A DNA stretch of 64,000 nucleotides from Arcanobacterium urinimassiliense. GTDB taxonomy: Bacteria > Actinomycetota > Actinomycetes > Actinomycetales > Actinomycetaceae. This document shows positions 12,761-22,206 of this stretch, piece after piece. The position numbers and the translations under genes were made by a program. The notes beneath the pieces are model-generated. The model was not told the DNA's origin. It made no database searches and saw nothing but the letters and a program-made list of their open reading frames with translations. Position 1 is the stretch's first letter. Each line of letters starts with the position of its first letter. The stretch spans positions 1,315,982 to 1,379,981 of the forward strand of contig NZ_LT632435.1 of NCBI RefSeq assembly GCF_900119495.1. The letters run 5' to 3'.

Positions 12761-13570
12761 ATGGCGATAATTAATAGACAGTATGAAGACCTCCTAGCTG
12801 AAGTATTAGAAAATGGGGCAGCGAAAGGCGACCGCACTGGCACCGGTACCCTCTCCCTTTTTGGAAAGCAGCTCCGTTACGATTTAGCGACAGAAGGTTT
12901 CCCCCGTATCACCACTAAATTCGTTGCAATGAAAGCAGTAAAAGGTGAATTACTGTGGTTTCTGCGCGGAGACACTAATATCCGCTGGCTCCAAGAGCAG
13001 GGAATCACTATTTGGGATGAGTGGGCAGACGAAAACGGCGATTTAGGCCCGGTATACGGCTATCAGTGGCGTTCTTGGCCAGCTCCGAATGGTGCACATA
13101 TTGACCAAATCCAACAAGTAATAGATACGCTGCGCAATAATCCCGATTCACGTCGCATTATTGTATCTGCTTGGAATGTGGCCGAACTAGAAAAAATGGC
13201 GCTTATGCCTTGCCACGCATTTTTCCAGTTCTATGTGGCAGATGGAAAGCTTTCTTGCCAGCTCTATCAGCGTTCTGCCGATCTTTTCTTAGGAGTGCCC
13301 TTCAATATAGCTTCCTACTCTTTGCTCACGCATATGGTGGCGCAACAGTGCGATTTAGAAGTAGGTGAATTTGTGTGGACCGGAGGGGATTGCCATATCT
13401 ACACTAACCATATTGAGCAGGTAAAAGAACAGATTTCGCGCACTCCTTATCCTTTCCCGAAGCTAGAGCTAAAGAAAGCGCCCTCAATTTTCTCCTATGA
13501 GATGGACGATATTCGCGCTTCCGAAGGCTACCAGCATCATCCCGCTATTAAAGCTCCGGTGGCCGTATAA
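12761..13570 (+). CDS. thyA: Thymidylate synthase
   Basis: Converts dUMP to dTMP with methylene-tetrahydrofolate, yielding dihydrofolate that the next gene product recycles. The 269-residue protein has the ThyA signature: RTGTGT for phosphate binding, GPVYGYQWR, the catalytic Cys151 in [12 protein letters not shown], then [20 protein letters not shown] and GDCHIYTNH for dUMP binding. The stop overlaps the folA start by one base (TAATG), so the two genes are coupled. AGGA precedes the ATG at a suitable distance. Confidence 0.98.
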   Translation: MAIINRQYEDLLAEVLENGAAKGDRTGTGTLSLFGKQLRYDLATEGFPRITTKFVAMKAVKGELLWFLRGDTNIRWLQEQGITIWDEWADENGDLGPVYGYQWRSWPAPNGAHIDQIQQVIDTLRNNPDSRRIIVSAWNVAELEKMALMPCHAFFQFYVADGKLSCQLYQRSADLFLGVPFNIASYSLLTHMVAQQCDLEVGEFVWTGGDCHIYTNHIEQVKEQISRTPYPFPKLELKKAPSIFSYEMDDIRASEGYQHHPAIKAPVAV

Positions 13571-14202
13571 TGCTGGGAATGATTTGGGCGCAGGGAAAAT
13601 CTGGAGCTATCGGGAAATCGGGCACTATTCCGTGGCGAGTTCCTGAAGATATGCAGATTTTTAAACAGCTCACAATCGGCCATCCCGTAATTATGGGGCG
13701 GCGGACGTGGGAATCCTTGGGCGATAAATTTCGCCCACTCCCGCAGCGAACAAATTTTGTAGTCACGCGGCAAAGTGACTATAAGGCAGAGGGCGCGCAC
13801 GTATGTCCCGATTTAGCAAGCGCTATCGCAGCCGCGGCCGCAGTTACTGAGCAGGTTAGCGATACGCCGGATAACAATCCTTTGCATCTCAGCTGGATAA
13901 TTGGCGGGGCTTCTCTCTATAAGCACGCGCTGGCACAAGCAGATATCTTGGCGGTGACCGATATTGATATTGAGGTGCCAGAAGCTGATACCTTCGCGCC
14001 AAAGATCGACGCAGCGTGGGAAATATACTACCAAAATCCTCCGGTAGAGGATCTTGCTGCTCCTACTTGGCGGCAATCAAAAAAAGGAATTAATTACCGC
14101 TTTACGCTCTACACTCGCCAAAATACCGCAGATTTTGCGCTGACGGCGGCAGTGGCTGAGGCGGCGCAAATGGAAGTGGAGAAAATTCAATCCCTGATCT
14201 GA
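13570..14202 (+). CDS. folA: Dihydrofolate reductase
   Basis: Reduces dihydrofolate from the thymidylate synthase reaction with NADPH. Motifs: N-terminal GMIWAQGKSGAIGKSGTIPWRVPED with the active-site Trp and acid, PVIMGRRTWESLG for NADPH binding, RTNFVVTR and WIIGGASLY. At 210 residues it is longer than the usual 160-180; the extra length is an Ala-rich segment near residues 85-100 and a C-terminal tail of about 30 residues. It is the second gene of the thyA-folA pair, joined by a one-base overlap. Confidence 0.96.
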   Translation: MLGMIWAQGKSGAIGKSGTIPWRVPEDMQIFKQLTIGHPVIMGRRTWESLGDKFRPLPQRTNFVVTRQSDYKAEGAHVCPDLASAIAAAAAVTEQVSDTPDNNPLHLSWIIGGASLYKHALAQADILAVTDIDIEVPEADTFAPKIDAAWEIYYQNPPVEDLAAPTWRQSKKGINYRFTLYTRQNTADFALTAAVAEAAQMEVEKIQSLI

Positions 14203-14219
14203 TTGATAGGAAATACTTG

Positions 14220-14245
14220 GTAAAAAGTATTCGCAAAAAGTACTC
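14220..14245. repeat. 13-bp imperfect tandem duplication after folA
   Basis: GTAAAAAGTATTC (14220-14232) is followed at once by GCAAAAAGTACTC (14233-14245), differing at two positions. It lies 18 nt past the folA stop, before the terminator. Confidence 0.6.
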
Positions 14246-14279
14246 GACAGAAAGCGTTCAATAAAAGCACTTATTTAGC

Positions 14280-14314
14280 AATTTGGGAGCAGACTGGCCG
14301 TCTGCTCCCAAATT
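14280..14314. terminator. Bidirectional terminator between folA and the OPT transporter
   Basis: A perfect 15-bp stem, 14280-14294 with 14300-14314, closes a 5-nt loop. The arms start with AATTT and end with AAATT, so each strand gets a short T-rich tail. It lies between two convergent genes. Confidence 0.9.
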
Positions 14315-14340
14315 ATTTACAGATAATTAAAGGTGAAGCG

Positions 14341-16317
14341 CTACTTCACTTCCTGCGATTTCTTTTCTACCCACCGGTAGCTAAGAATCAGCGTACCTAT
14401 AAATACGATTACGCCGAGTGGAATAGCGGCTCCCGCAAAGCTTTCTGGCATAATTGCCAGCGCATCTGGATTCGCCGTAGCTCCGATAATACCGGCGTTT
14501 AATACTCCGAAAAGCGATTCACCTACGATAAGGCCAGTAGCAAGCAGTACTCCCAAACGCTTCGACTGCGCTGGATTGCTCTGCTTATCTGCCCGCTTAT
14601 TGTAGATATAGCCGATTAACGCCCCGAGCGGCACCATAATGGTCAAGCTGAAAGGCAGATACATACCCATGCCTACCGCTAAAGGAGGCAAAGAGTATTT
14701 AGTGGTACGAATAAGTACCTCGTTTATGGCTACTACCCCCATACCTATAAGAGCGCCTAAGCCAATATGCGCCCAGTTGAGGTTACCGCCAAATATACCC
14801 TGAGCTACCGAAGAAAGTAGGGCCGCCTGCGGCGCAGCCAGCGCATCCGGGCCCGCCCCTTCCATGCCTTGGAATCCAAAAGCCGTGAGCATAAGCTGGA
14901 GAATCGGCGGAATAATCAAAGAACCGAAGACTACACCAATTACTAAAGCCACCTGCTGCTTCCAAGGAGTAGCCCCTACCAGCTGACCAGTTTTCAAATC
15001 TTGCAGATTGTCGTTAGAAATTGTGGCAATTCCAAATACGATAGCAGTGGTGAAGAGAGTATAAGCCACAAGAGCCGTGGGGTTCATATCTTTTTCACTC
15101 CCCGTCACTAACAGCGTGAGAAGCGCACAAGCAATTACTACGATAATTCCTACTCCCGAAATTGGAGAATTGGAAGCTCCAATTAAACCGGCCATATAAC
15201 CGCAAATACCGGCAATTATTAAGCCAGCTAGCAGCACAAAAAGAATAGAAGAAATCAGCAGTATCGCCGTGTGATGGCTGATCGGTGAAGAATGCAGGAA
15301 ATTCCACAGCAAGAAACCGATTGGAATCATCGAGAGTAGCGTCACGAGCAAAACGATCTTAAACGGAATATCTTGCTCCGTGAGCGGCACCGTCTCCCCT
15401 TCTTCGCGTTTACGGGAGGAAGCGAGCGATTCTTTCATTCCACTTACGATGGGGCCAATAATTTTAATTAAAGTCCAAATAGCGGCTATAGCCATTGCTC
15501 CGGCGCCTACGAAGCGCACATCATGCTGGAATACGGTACCTACAAAATCCAGCAGAGAATCGGCGTTTGCAGCTTCTCCGGCCGTAAAAATGGGGAGCAA
15601 AGCGCCATAAGAAATCACTAAACCGACTATCATGGCAATACCTACTGCCGGGCCAACTAGATGCCCGACCCCGACTAAAGCGAGAGAAAGCGAAGCGCCG
15701 GCCATAGTACCGCTCCCTCCAATACGGAAAGCGGCGGAAAGCGAACCAGCTACAGCTTTAAAAGCAGTAGCTAAAGCATAGCCCGCGGAAGTAAGAGCAC
15801 CGACGATAATTATCTTTAAGCCGCGCTTATTCTCTTCTGCCGAGCCAGTTTCATCGCCTACCTTTAGCACCTCGGCGGCTGCTACTCCTTCGGGGTAAGG
15901 CAAATCAGAACCCGTCACCAGCGCCCGACGCAGCGGTATGGAATACATGACGCCTAAAGTACCGCCAATGGCACAGACGAACATAGTGGTCCAATACGAA
16001 AACCCGCTCCACCAACCGATCATTACTAAACCGGGAAGCACAAAAATAATTGCGGAAAGCGTACCGGCAGCCGAAGCGATGGTCTGCACGATGTTATTTT
16101 CTACTACCGTATGCCCAGAAAATTTCCGCAGCACTGCCATAGAGATAACGGCAGCGGGGATAGAAGTGGCAAAGGTAAGCCCTACTTTTAATCCTAAATA
16201 AGTATTTGCAGCGGTAAATACTAGGGTAATTAATCCGCCAATTATTACTGCCCGCAGCGTGAGCTCTCGAACGCTCGTAGCGGCCTGCGGTGAAGATTCT
16301 GTTTTGTTTTTAGCCAT
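14341..16317 (-). CDS. OPT family oligopeptide transporter
   Basis: Polytopic membrane transporter of the OPT superfamily for import of oligopeptides or metal-chelate ligands. The protein is almost entirely hydrophobic helices (I estimate 14-16). It has the family motif near the first helix (AANTYLGLKVGLTFATSIPAAV), the PYPEGVAAAEVL segment, and GSGTMAGASLSLALVGVGHLVGPAVGIAM. The start at 16317 was chosen over an in-frame TTG five codons upstream because AAGAGA lies just before this ATG. It is a single gene between convergent folA and an unrelated sugar operon. The exact substrate cannot be read from the sequence. Confidence 0.9.
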   Translation of the reverse strand: MAKNKTESSPQAATSVRELTLRAVIIGGLITLVFTAANTYLGLKVGLTFATSIPAAVISMAVLRKFSGHTVVENNIVQTIASAAGTLSAIIFVLPGLVMIGWWSGFSYWTTMFVCAIGGTLGVMYSIPLRRALVTGSDLPYPEGVAAAEVLKVGDETGSAEENKRGLKIIIVGALTSAGYALATAFKAVAGSLSAAFRIGGSGTMAGASLSLALVGVGHLVGPAVGIAMIVGLVISYGALLPIFTAGEAANADSLLDFVGTVFQHDVRFVGAGAMAIAAIWTLIKIIGPIVSGMKESLASSRKREEGETVPLTEQDIPFKIVLLVTLLSMIPIGFLLWNFLHSSPISHHTAILLISSILFVLLAGLIIAGICGYMAGLIGASNSPISGVGIIVVIACALLTLLVTGSEKDMNPTALVAYTLFTTAIVFGIATISNDNLQDLKTGQLVGATPWKQQVALVIGVVFGSLIIPPILQLMLTAFGFQGMEGAGPDALAAPQAALLSSVAQGIFGGNLNWAHIGLGALIGMGVVAINEVLIRTTKYSLPPLAVGMGMYLPFSLTIMVPLGALIGYIYNKRADKQSNPAQSKRLGVLLATGLIVGESLFGVLNAGIIGATANPDALAIMPESFAGAAIPLGVIVFIGTLILSYRWVEKKSQEVK

Positions 16318-16524
16318 ACTTTCTCTTTTCAATATTGCGTGTATCTAACTACACAAGTGTTTATTATGCCACTTTCAACCACCGGGCAAAGGTATTCCAG
16401 ATATTTTGCGGAGAGTACCACGCTTTTAGGACCTAAGCCTACGCCAGGGCAATATCTATATTCATATCTATTAAAGCTGCAATATAAGCAAGCTAAGTAG
16501 CAAAATTAGAAAGAACAAATAAAA

Positions 16525-16555
16525 GGGAGCAGGCTCCCAGAATGGAACCTGCCCC
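16525..16555 (-). terminator. Intrinsic terminator at the end of the sugar operon
   Basis: On the minus strand GGGGCAGG pairs with CCTGCTCC (one G-U wobble), followed by CTTTTATTTG. The wobble pairs only in this orientation, so it should act on the minus-strand transcript ending with the cyclase gene. Confidence 0.75.
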
Positions 16556-16569
16556 TTATGTCTAGAACT

Positions 16570-17367
16570 TTAGATTAAGGCAATTGCCCGCCCAGGAGCT
16601 CCTGAGCCTCTTAGCAGACGAATTGGTAAAAATATGAATTGCGCTCCGGTAGCTGGCAAAGCACGTAAATTGGCCATGCCTTCCAAGAACACTATTCCTT
16701 TACCAAGCCCAGCTGTATGGGTAGCTTCACCGGAATCTGCTGGCCCCATCGATGGCCCATCCGTACCTGCGCAAGCAATACCTTTATCGACTAAGTATTT
16801 AACTGCCTCCGGAGAGGGAGCTGGCCACGCATCTCCTTCTTTCAAGATAAAGGGATTGAAGCAATACTTTTTGCCTTCATAGCCCTTCTTGAAGAAGAGA
16901 TAGTCCCAATCAGCACGGAAAAGTACGATATCTCCCTGCTTAAGTTCTCGGTTATTTGCTTCCCAATCTTCAATATGCTTTTTTGTAATTCTGGGGCTTA
17001 TTCCCGGCGCTTCTGTGCCCACTAAATCCGTCACAGAAATCACGCAGGCAGGGCCAATGAAAGAGCTGATATCCACTTTATCTGCTGTGATATCCCCAGC
17101 CGGACTACCATCCGGCAATCCAGAATCAGAAGAAGGCAAAAAATGCGCGGGAGCATCAAAATGGGTGCCAGTATGCTCATCCATAGCGAGCCACCGCGTG
17201 TGATATCTACCCGTTACCTGAAATTTAGGCTGAGTAATGCTGTCTATATTTTCAAAGTAGTTAAACACTTTACTTTGAAAATACATATGGCCTGGCCAGG
17301 TCACTGGATACTCTTCTCCCAACGGAAGAGATAAATCAATAATTTTTCTTCCATCCATCGTTTCCAT
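16570..17367 (-). CDS. Cyclase family protein (kynurenine formamidase-like hydrolase)
   Basis: Metal-dependent hydrolase of the cyclase/KynB superfamily. The central HTGTHFDAPAHF motif supplies metal and catalytic histidines and an Asp; GTDGPSMG and the C-terminal part complete the fold. The 265-residue start METMDGRK at 17367 is preferred because GGAG lies 7 nt upstream, inside the end of the ABC gene; an ATG six codons earlier would overlap that gene by 17 nt. It is the last gene of a five-gene minus-strand sugar operon, which argues for a role in opening a lactone, amide or ester of a sugar-derived compound rather than in tryptophan breakdown. The substrate is unknown. Confidence 0.82.
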   Translation of the reverse strand: METMDGRKIIDLSLPLGEEYPVTWPGHMYFQSKVFNYFENIDSITQPKFQVTGRYHTRWLAMDEHTGTHFDAPAHFLPSSDSGLPDGSPAGDITADKVDISSFIGPACVISVTDLVGTEAPGISPRITKKHIEDWEANNRELKQGDIVLFRADWDYLFFKKGYEGKKYCFNPFILKEGDAWPAPSPEAVKYLVDKGIACAGTDGPSMGPADSGEATHTAGLGKGIVFLEGMANLRALPATGAQFIFLPIRLLRGSGAPGRAIALI

Positions 17368-17368
17368 T

Positions 17369-18859
17369 TTAAATCTCCATTCCATCCGCAGATGCTAATA
17401 TGTTATGCTCGGTTGCTTCTCCACGTTTAAATTCATTTACAAAACGCCCGTTACTCATCACAAAAAGCCGGTCTGATAAAGCAATCACCTCTTGCATTTC
17501 TGAAGAAACCAATAATACGGCCATTCCTTCTTTCACCAATGCGTCAATTACGTGATAGAAATCAGCTCGCGCACCTACGTCTATTCCCCGGGTAGGCTCA
17601 TCTAAAATTAACAACTTTGGATTAGTCATAAGCCATTTCCCTAAAATGACTTTTTGTTGATTTCCTCCAGAAAGAGCGGTAACAGGTAAATCCACTCCAG
17701 CTAATTTTATGCGCAGCTTTTCAATAAGATTAGAGATCTCGCGCCTATTCTCACGCTTCGCAACCAAGAAATTTTTATTCTTTGCTTCATTGGAGACAAT
17801 CATATTGTCTTCGATACTTAAGTCTAAAAATAAACCCTGATGCTTACGATCTTCGGTAACCAAAGCCACGTGCTTATTTAAAGCATCTTTTGGTTTACCA
17901 TTTCTTATTTCTTTACCAGCAACTTTCACAGTACCAGTTCGTTTATCAGCTCCGTAAATGGCCCGCATGAGCTCCGTCCTACCAGAACCCACTAAACCAG
18001 CAATTCCGACTACTTCACCAGAATGCACAACTAAATTTATTTTCGAATCAGTGCCCGCTACTTGTAGATCTTTAACCTCTAAAACTACTTCACCTCTAGG
18101 TTGTATCGTACGCACTGTCTCCAAATCATAAGATAGTTCTCTTCCTACCATGGCATTTACTACTTCACTGGAAGTAGTTTCTTCCGGCTTAAATTCGCCG
18201 GTGAAAATTCCATCTCGCAAGACAACAATACGATCAGAGACTCGGAATACTTCATCCAATCTATGAGTAACGAGTACGATACCTTTACCGCGCTCCCGCA
18301 AAGCTTCTACACAATCGAGAAGCTCGTCTACTTCATTTCCACCGAGAGCCGAAGTAGGCTCATCCAATATCAAAATAGAAGAATCAGCGATAAGAGCTCG
18401 TGCAATTTCTACTAATTGCTGCTGCGCTACTGATAATTCCTCTACCGGAGTTTCAAGCGGAAGCTGAAAAGGTACATTCAGTCTATCTACTGCTTCCCGA
18501 ATAGTGTCTACTTGCGATTTTAAAGATCTGAACCCTAATTTCGAGTATCCAGCTGGTTGAGTTAGCAGTAGATTCTCGGCAACCGTCATTTCAGGAATTA
18601 AATTAAATTCCTGCAATACTATCGAAATTCCGTGCTCTCTAGCTTCCACAGTAGAAGCGAAGGACACTTCTTTTCCATCCATCTTTATTGTGCCTAAAGT
18701 CTGCTTATGCACTCCGGCAATTATTTTCCCTAAAGTGGATTTTCCGGCTCCGTTTTCCCCAACTATCGATACGACTTCTCCGGGAGAGATGCTCAAATTA
18801 ACACCTTTAAGTACCTCATTAGAACCAAAACTCTTGTGTATATTTTCTAATTCGAGCAT
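17369..18859 (-). CDS. Sugar ABC transporter ATP-binding protein, RbsA/MglA type
   Basis: Drives uptake of a sugar or polyol through the adjacent permease. The 496-residue protein has two fused ABC domains. The first has Walker A GENGAGKST, signature ELSVAQQQLVEIARAL and Walker B ILILDEPTSAL. The second has the degenerate P-loop GLVGSGRTEL typical of RbsA/XylG/MglA proteins, the signature ALSGGNQQKVILGKWL and Walker B LLILDEPTRGID. AGGTAGGGAG precedes the ATG. It lies between the substrate-binding protein and the cyclase gene. Confidence 0.95.
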   Translation of the reverse strand: MLELENIHKSFGSNEVLKGVNLSISPGEVVSIVGENGAGKSTLGKIIAGVHKQTLGTIKMDGKEVSFASTVEAREHGISIVLQEFNLIPEMTVAENLLLTQPAGYSKLGFRSLKSQVDTIREAVDRLNVPFQLPLETPVEELSVAQQQLVEIARALIADSSILILDEPTSALGGNEVDELLDCVEALRERGKGIVLVTHRLDEVFRVSDRIVVLRDGIFTGEFKPEETTSSEVVNAMVGRELSYDLETVRTIQPRGEVVLEVKDLQVAGTDSKINLVVHSGEVVGIAGLVGSGRTELMRAIYGADKRTGTVKVAGKEIRNGKPKDALNKHVALVTEDRKHQGLFLDLSIEDNMIVSNEAKNKNFLVAKRENRREISNLIEKLRIKLAGVDLPVTALSGGNQQKVILGKWLMTNPKLLILDEPTRGIDVGARADFYHVIDALVKEGMAVLLVSSEMQEVIALSDRLFVMSNGRFVNEFKRGEATEHNILASADGMEI

Positions 18860-18889
18860 CTCTCCCTACCTCTTTTTTACAAATAGCAC

Positions 18890-19891
18890 TTACTTAGCAA
18901 ATACAGTCTTTGAAGCTTCAGCTTCTTTATCTCGGACATTTAACGAAGAAATGGGCAAAGTATCCACATTTATTCTCTTTTCCGGAGTCTTCCCGGTAAT
19001 TACTGAGCAGGCAGCCTTCACTGCTTCCACACCCATCAATACCGGCTGCTGCATCGAAGCACCGTATACAATTCCGTCTTTAATAGCTTGCATAGTATCT
19101 GGGCTACCATCAAAGCCTACTAAGACGAACTTTCCTTTAGCGTTAGCAGTCTGAATAGCGGTAACTGCTCCTAAAGTTGCCTCGTCATGCTGAGTAAATA
19201 GACCCACCATATTAGGATGCGCGGTCATTAAGTCCTGAGTGAACTTCAGCCCTTCGGAACGTGTGTACTCAGAGGACTCTAACAACGGAATCATCTTGAA
19301 TCCTGCAGCCTCTACCTTCTCAGTAAAGCCTTTAGTGCGGTCCTTACCATTCTGGCGAGTTTGCGAAATAGAAATCATACCAATTTCGCCACTGGTAATA
19401 CCCTTTTCTTTCAGGGCTTCCAGCATCATATCGGCAGCTTTAGCCGCTCCGGCCACATTGTCAGTGGCTACATAAGAAGCATATTCACCGCCATCGGTGC
19501 CCACATCGGCAATAACTACGGGTACGCCAGCTGCCTTAGCTTTATCCAAAACTCCAACCGCTGCTGCGGAGTCAGTCGGAGAAATAATAATGGCATCGGC
19601 GCCAGAAGTGATGATATCTTGTACATTCTTCATCTGCGTAGATTGACTCAGTTTAGAATCATAAGTCGTTACCTGCGCACCTTCTTCTTTACCTTGACTT
19701 TCTGCTCCCACCGCAATGGATCTCCAGAACGGTACCGAAGTAGAAACAGTCATATACGCGAGCTTTGCATCTTTACAAGAAGAAGCCGCTTCTTTTGCAT
19801 CGCCGCCCTTATCTGCACTGCCGCCACAGGCAGCCATTGTAAGAGCCAAAGCAGATGCCAGCACAATACCGGTAATTTTCTTTTTCAGCAT
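18890..19891 (-). CDS. Sugar ABC transporter substrate-binding lipoprotein
   Basis: Extracellular sugar-binding protein of the Peripla_BP_4/RbsB class. The 333-residue precursor starts with a lysine-rich, hydrophobic lipoprotein signal ending in LTMAAC, so the lipidated residue is Cys22. The mature part shows the two-lobed fold with IITSGADAIIISPTDSAA, GMISISQTRQNGKDR and VLVGFDGSPDTMQAIKDG. GGGGGAAAA stands before the ATG. It follows the permease gene in the operon. The ligand is probably a small sugar or polyol, to judge from the family and neighbours. Confidence 0.94.
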   Translation of the reverse strand: MLKKKITGIVLASALALTMAACGGSADKGGDAKEAASSCKDAKLAYMTVSTSVPFWRSIAVGAESQGKEEGAQVTTYDSKLSQSTQMKNVQDIITSGADAIIISPTDSAAAVGVLDKAKAAGVPVVIADVGTDGGEYASYVATDNVAGAAKAADMMLEALKEKGITSGEIGMISISQTRQNGKDRTKGFTEKVEAAGFKMIPLLESSEYTRSEGLKFTQDLMTAHPNMVGLFTQHDEATLGAVTAIQTANAKGKFVLVGFDGSPDTMQAIKDGIVYGASMQQPVLMGVEAVKAACSVITGKTPEKRINVDTLPISSLNVRDKEAEASKTVFAK

Positions 19892-19955
19892 GTTTTCCCC
19901 CTTGAAAACGAATCGTTATTTTTATTACTGCGCAATATATGCGCAGCAAAGTATG

Positions 19956-20957
19956 TTATTTTTTAGAATTTCTAATTCTCACTACCCGATCGAGTACCAC
20001 GGCGAGAAGCATGATTACTCCCAGCGCAGTTCCCTGCCAGAACGCATTCACTCCTAAAAGGTTTAGACCATTAGAGAGCACTCCAATGAGCAATATGCCG
20101 ATGAAAGTACCTACTACAGTGCCTCTACCTCCCATAAGCGAAGCACCACCAATCACGACGGCGGCGATTGTGTTCATCTCAAAGCCCGTACCCGTATTAG
20201 GATCAATAGCTCCTAAACGCGAAGCCTCAATCATCATGGCGACTGCACACAGCACGCCGGTGACTATATAAGGGAACATCAGCACGCGGTCTATCGGCAC
20301 ACCCGCCAGCCGAGCAGCTTCCGCATTAGAGCCAGCTGCATACAGATAGCGCCCGTACTTAGCTCTAGTCAGGAATATATGAGCCAAAATGTAGCAAATC
20401 ACTAACAACCACAGGTACGCATAGGTACCAAAAATTTTCATAGATCCGAGCTTGGCAAATTCTGCAGGTAAACCAGTTTTGGTGGAACCATCAGATATTA
20501 CGTAAGTAATAGATACTGCTATAGACGCAGTAGCTAAAGTAACGATAAAAGGAGCTAATTTTATTTTTGATACCAAAAACCCGTTTATAGTGCCTACCAA
20601 GGCTCCGACCAGCAACATAGCTATTACCCCAGGAACGAATCCCCATTGCAACATCACTATTGCGCCCACCATGGTGGATATGGCAGCAATACCGCCTACC
20701 GAAAGATCAATGCCACCAGTTAAAATTACAAAAGTCTGCCCAATAGCAATTAATCCCAACACCATTACTTGCGATAGAACATTCTCAATATTGGCGGGCA
20801 TTAAAAAGCGTGGTTCAATAATGCTCAAGCTAACTACTAGAATCACCAAAGCAAATAAAATAGCTAGCTCAATTCGATACTGATTAATAGCTGCCTTAAT
20901 AGGATTCTTAGCAACTAAAGGCACAGCTTTGCTAGGCGTAGAAACCTTGTTACTCAT
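19956..20957 (-). CDS. Sugar ABC transporter permease, RbsC type
   Basis: Membrane channel subunit of the sugar importer. The 333-residue protein has 8-10 hydrophobic helices and the BPD_transp_2 signatures GQTFVILTGGIDLSVGGI and TIAAVVIGGASLMGGRGTVVGTFIG, plus AAGSNAEAARLAGVPIDR, which contacts the ATPase. A purine-rich GGGGAGAGGG precedes the ATG. It lies 24 nt after the TIM-barrel gene and before the binding protein, so the operon order is isomerase-like protein, permease, binding protein, ATPase, cyclase. Confidence 0.94.
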   Translation of the reverse strand: MSNKVSTPSKAVPLVAKNPIKAAINQYRIELAILFALVILVVSLSIIEPRFLMPANIENVLSQVMVLGLIAIGQTFVILTGGIDLSVGGIAAISTMVGAIVMLQWGFVPGVIAMLLVGALVGTINGFLVSKIKLAPFIVTLATASIAVSITYVISDGSTKTGLPAEFAKLGSMKIFGTYAYLWLLVICYILAHIFLTRAKYGRYLYAAGSNAEAARLAGVPIDRVLMFPYIVTGVLCAVAMMIEASRLGAIDPNTGTGFEMNTIAAVVIGGASLMGGRGTVVGTFIGILLIGVLSNGLNLLGVNAFWQGTALGVIMLLAVVLDRVVRIRNSKK

Positions 20958-20981
20958 AATTATTACCCTCTCCCCTTCTTC

Positions 20982-21923
20982 TTACTTGGCTAATTTCGCT
21001 CGCAAGATTCTGCGAATATACTCACGGTTAGTGGCAGTCACAGATAGCCCATCACCACCGTAGTGCTCCACACAAAGAGGGCCTTCGTAGCCAGATTCCA
21101 AAGCAATTTCTATCGCACGCCGATAATTTATAAATCCGAATTCCATAGGAGCAGGAGTAGTAGTGTACAACCCATTCTTTGGATCTTCATCACGGAAGTA
21201 ATTCTTCATATGCCAATAATTAGAATGCGGCAGAAGCTTTATAAACATCTCTTCCCAGTTTTCAATGGGGCGATGTAAGCGCACTAAATTCCCGATATCA
21301 GGATTAATTCCTAAATTACTAGCCCCAATATCCGAAACTAATTTCAAGGTGGAATCAGCGGTACCAATATAGGTATCTTCATACATCTCTAAAGAAAGCT
21401 CGATATTAAAAGGCTTGGCATACTCACAAAGCTGGCCGATTCTATCGACGCAAAGATTCCAATTTTCGGGATTATTCGGCTCATCTATCGCGCCCGGCTC
21501 CACCCAGAACCACTGCGCAGTTTTTTGAGCTGGAAATAAATCTCTGTGCAAACCAATGGAAACAATTGACACCCCATACTCAGCAGCTGTATCAATCGTG
21601 CGCTTAATATAATCAAAATTTCGTTGCGCTTTTTCCTCATCAGGATCGATTACCGACTTACGAATGACGGAGATAGCGGCAAAGCCTACCCCATAAGCAT
21701 CGAAGCTCTCTTTTAACTCTACTTTTCTTTCTTTCGAAAGGTCTGCAGGGCGAAGCCAGGTATCCATTAAATCTATATGCGCAAATCCTTCAAGACTGAT
21801 TTCTCGCGCTACATCTCGCCACCGGGAAGCCGGAGCTTCCTGTTCTAGCATTCCATTGCTTCTTTTTGCAGGAAACTGCAGTAGTGCAGCTGCAATAGGC
21901 CAATTTTCGGCAGTGTATTTCAT
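20982..21923 (-). CDS. Sugar phosphate isomerase/epimerase-like TIM-barrel protein
   Basis: A 313-residue member of the xylose isomerase-like/AP endonuclease 2 TIM-barrel family. Motifs include IDLMDTWLRP near strand 2, VSIGLHRDLF, IELSLEMYEDTYIG, LGINPDIGN, HSNYWHMKNYF and the C-terminal GPLCVEHYGGDG; the Glu, Asp and His residues in these are the likely metal ligands. It is the first gene of the operon and has a strong Shine-Dalgarno (AGAGGAG). The family holds isomerases, epimerases, dehydratases and the oxo-isoapionate decarboxylase OiaC, so the reaction cannot be named. An erythrulose-type kinase under apparently shared control makes a product that ends as a ketotriose or ketotetrose plausible. 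Confidence 0.85.
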   Translation of the reverse strand: MKYTAENWPIAAALLQFPAKRSNGMLEQEAPASRWRDVAREISLEGFAHIDLMDTWLRPADLSKERKVELKESFDAYGVGFAAISVIRKSVIDPDEEKAQRNFDYIKRTIDTAAEYGVSIVSIGLHRDLFPAQKTAQWFWVEPGAIDEPNNPENWNLCVDRIGQLCEYAKPFNIELSLEMYEDTYIGTADSTLKLVSDIGASNLGINPDIGNLVRLHRPIENWEEMFIKLLPHSNYWHMKNYFRDEDPKNGLYTTTPAPMEFGFINYRRAIEIALESGYEGPLCVEHYGGDGLSVTATNREYIRRILRAKLAK

Positions 21924-22017
21924 TTATTCTCCTCTTAACTAACTGCTCCGTCGCAGTATGAGGTGGTTTATACACACTTAGTCATTCGGTATAACCAAGC
22001 TTAAATTTATAAAGTAC

Positions 22018-22037
22018 CTATAGGATATAGGATATAT
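22018..22037. promoter_or_regulatory. Putative GntR operator, site 1
   Basis: CTATAGGATATAGGATATAT matches a site before the kinase gene (23014-23033) at 18 of 20 positions. Both contain CTATA-N3-TATAG followed by GATATAT. It lies between the divergent operon and regulator gene, the expected place for an operator of the adjacent GntR protein. No binding data; inferred from repetition and position. Confidence 0.65.
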
Positions 22038-22156
22038 CGAGTGAGTGCAACCACTTTTCGCACCATTTTTGTTTCGTAAATCTCATCTATAAATAGCTAC
22101 TCTCAATGCTCGATAGAAAATTATTCTTGAAGTACCTAGCTGTAGCTAAAAATTCC

Positions 22157-22174
22157 ACGTATTATAAATTACGT
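22157..22174. promoter_or_regulatory. Short palindrome in the gntR upstream region
   Basis: ACGTA-N8-TACGT forms a short inverted repeat over an AT-rich core 33 nt before the proposed gntR ATG. It could be part of the gntR promoter or a second regulator site, but it has no match elsewhere in the locus. Confidence 0.3.
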
Positions 22175-22206
22175 TTCTATTACTTTATTTGAAAGCAATA
22201 AATAGC

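Noticed and set aside
16570-17367. Kynurenine formamidase (kynB) of tryptophan degradation
   Set aside because: The fold motif fits, but there are no kynurenine pathway genes nearby and the operon is for sugar uptake, so the specific name is not justified.
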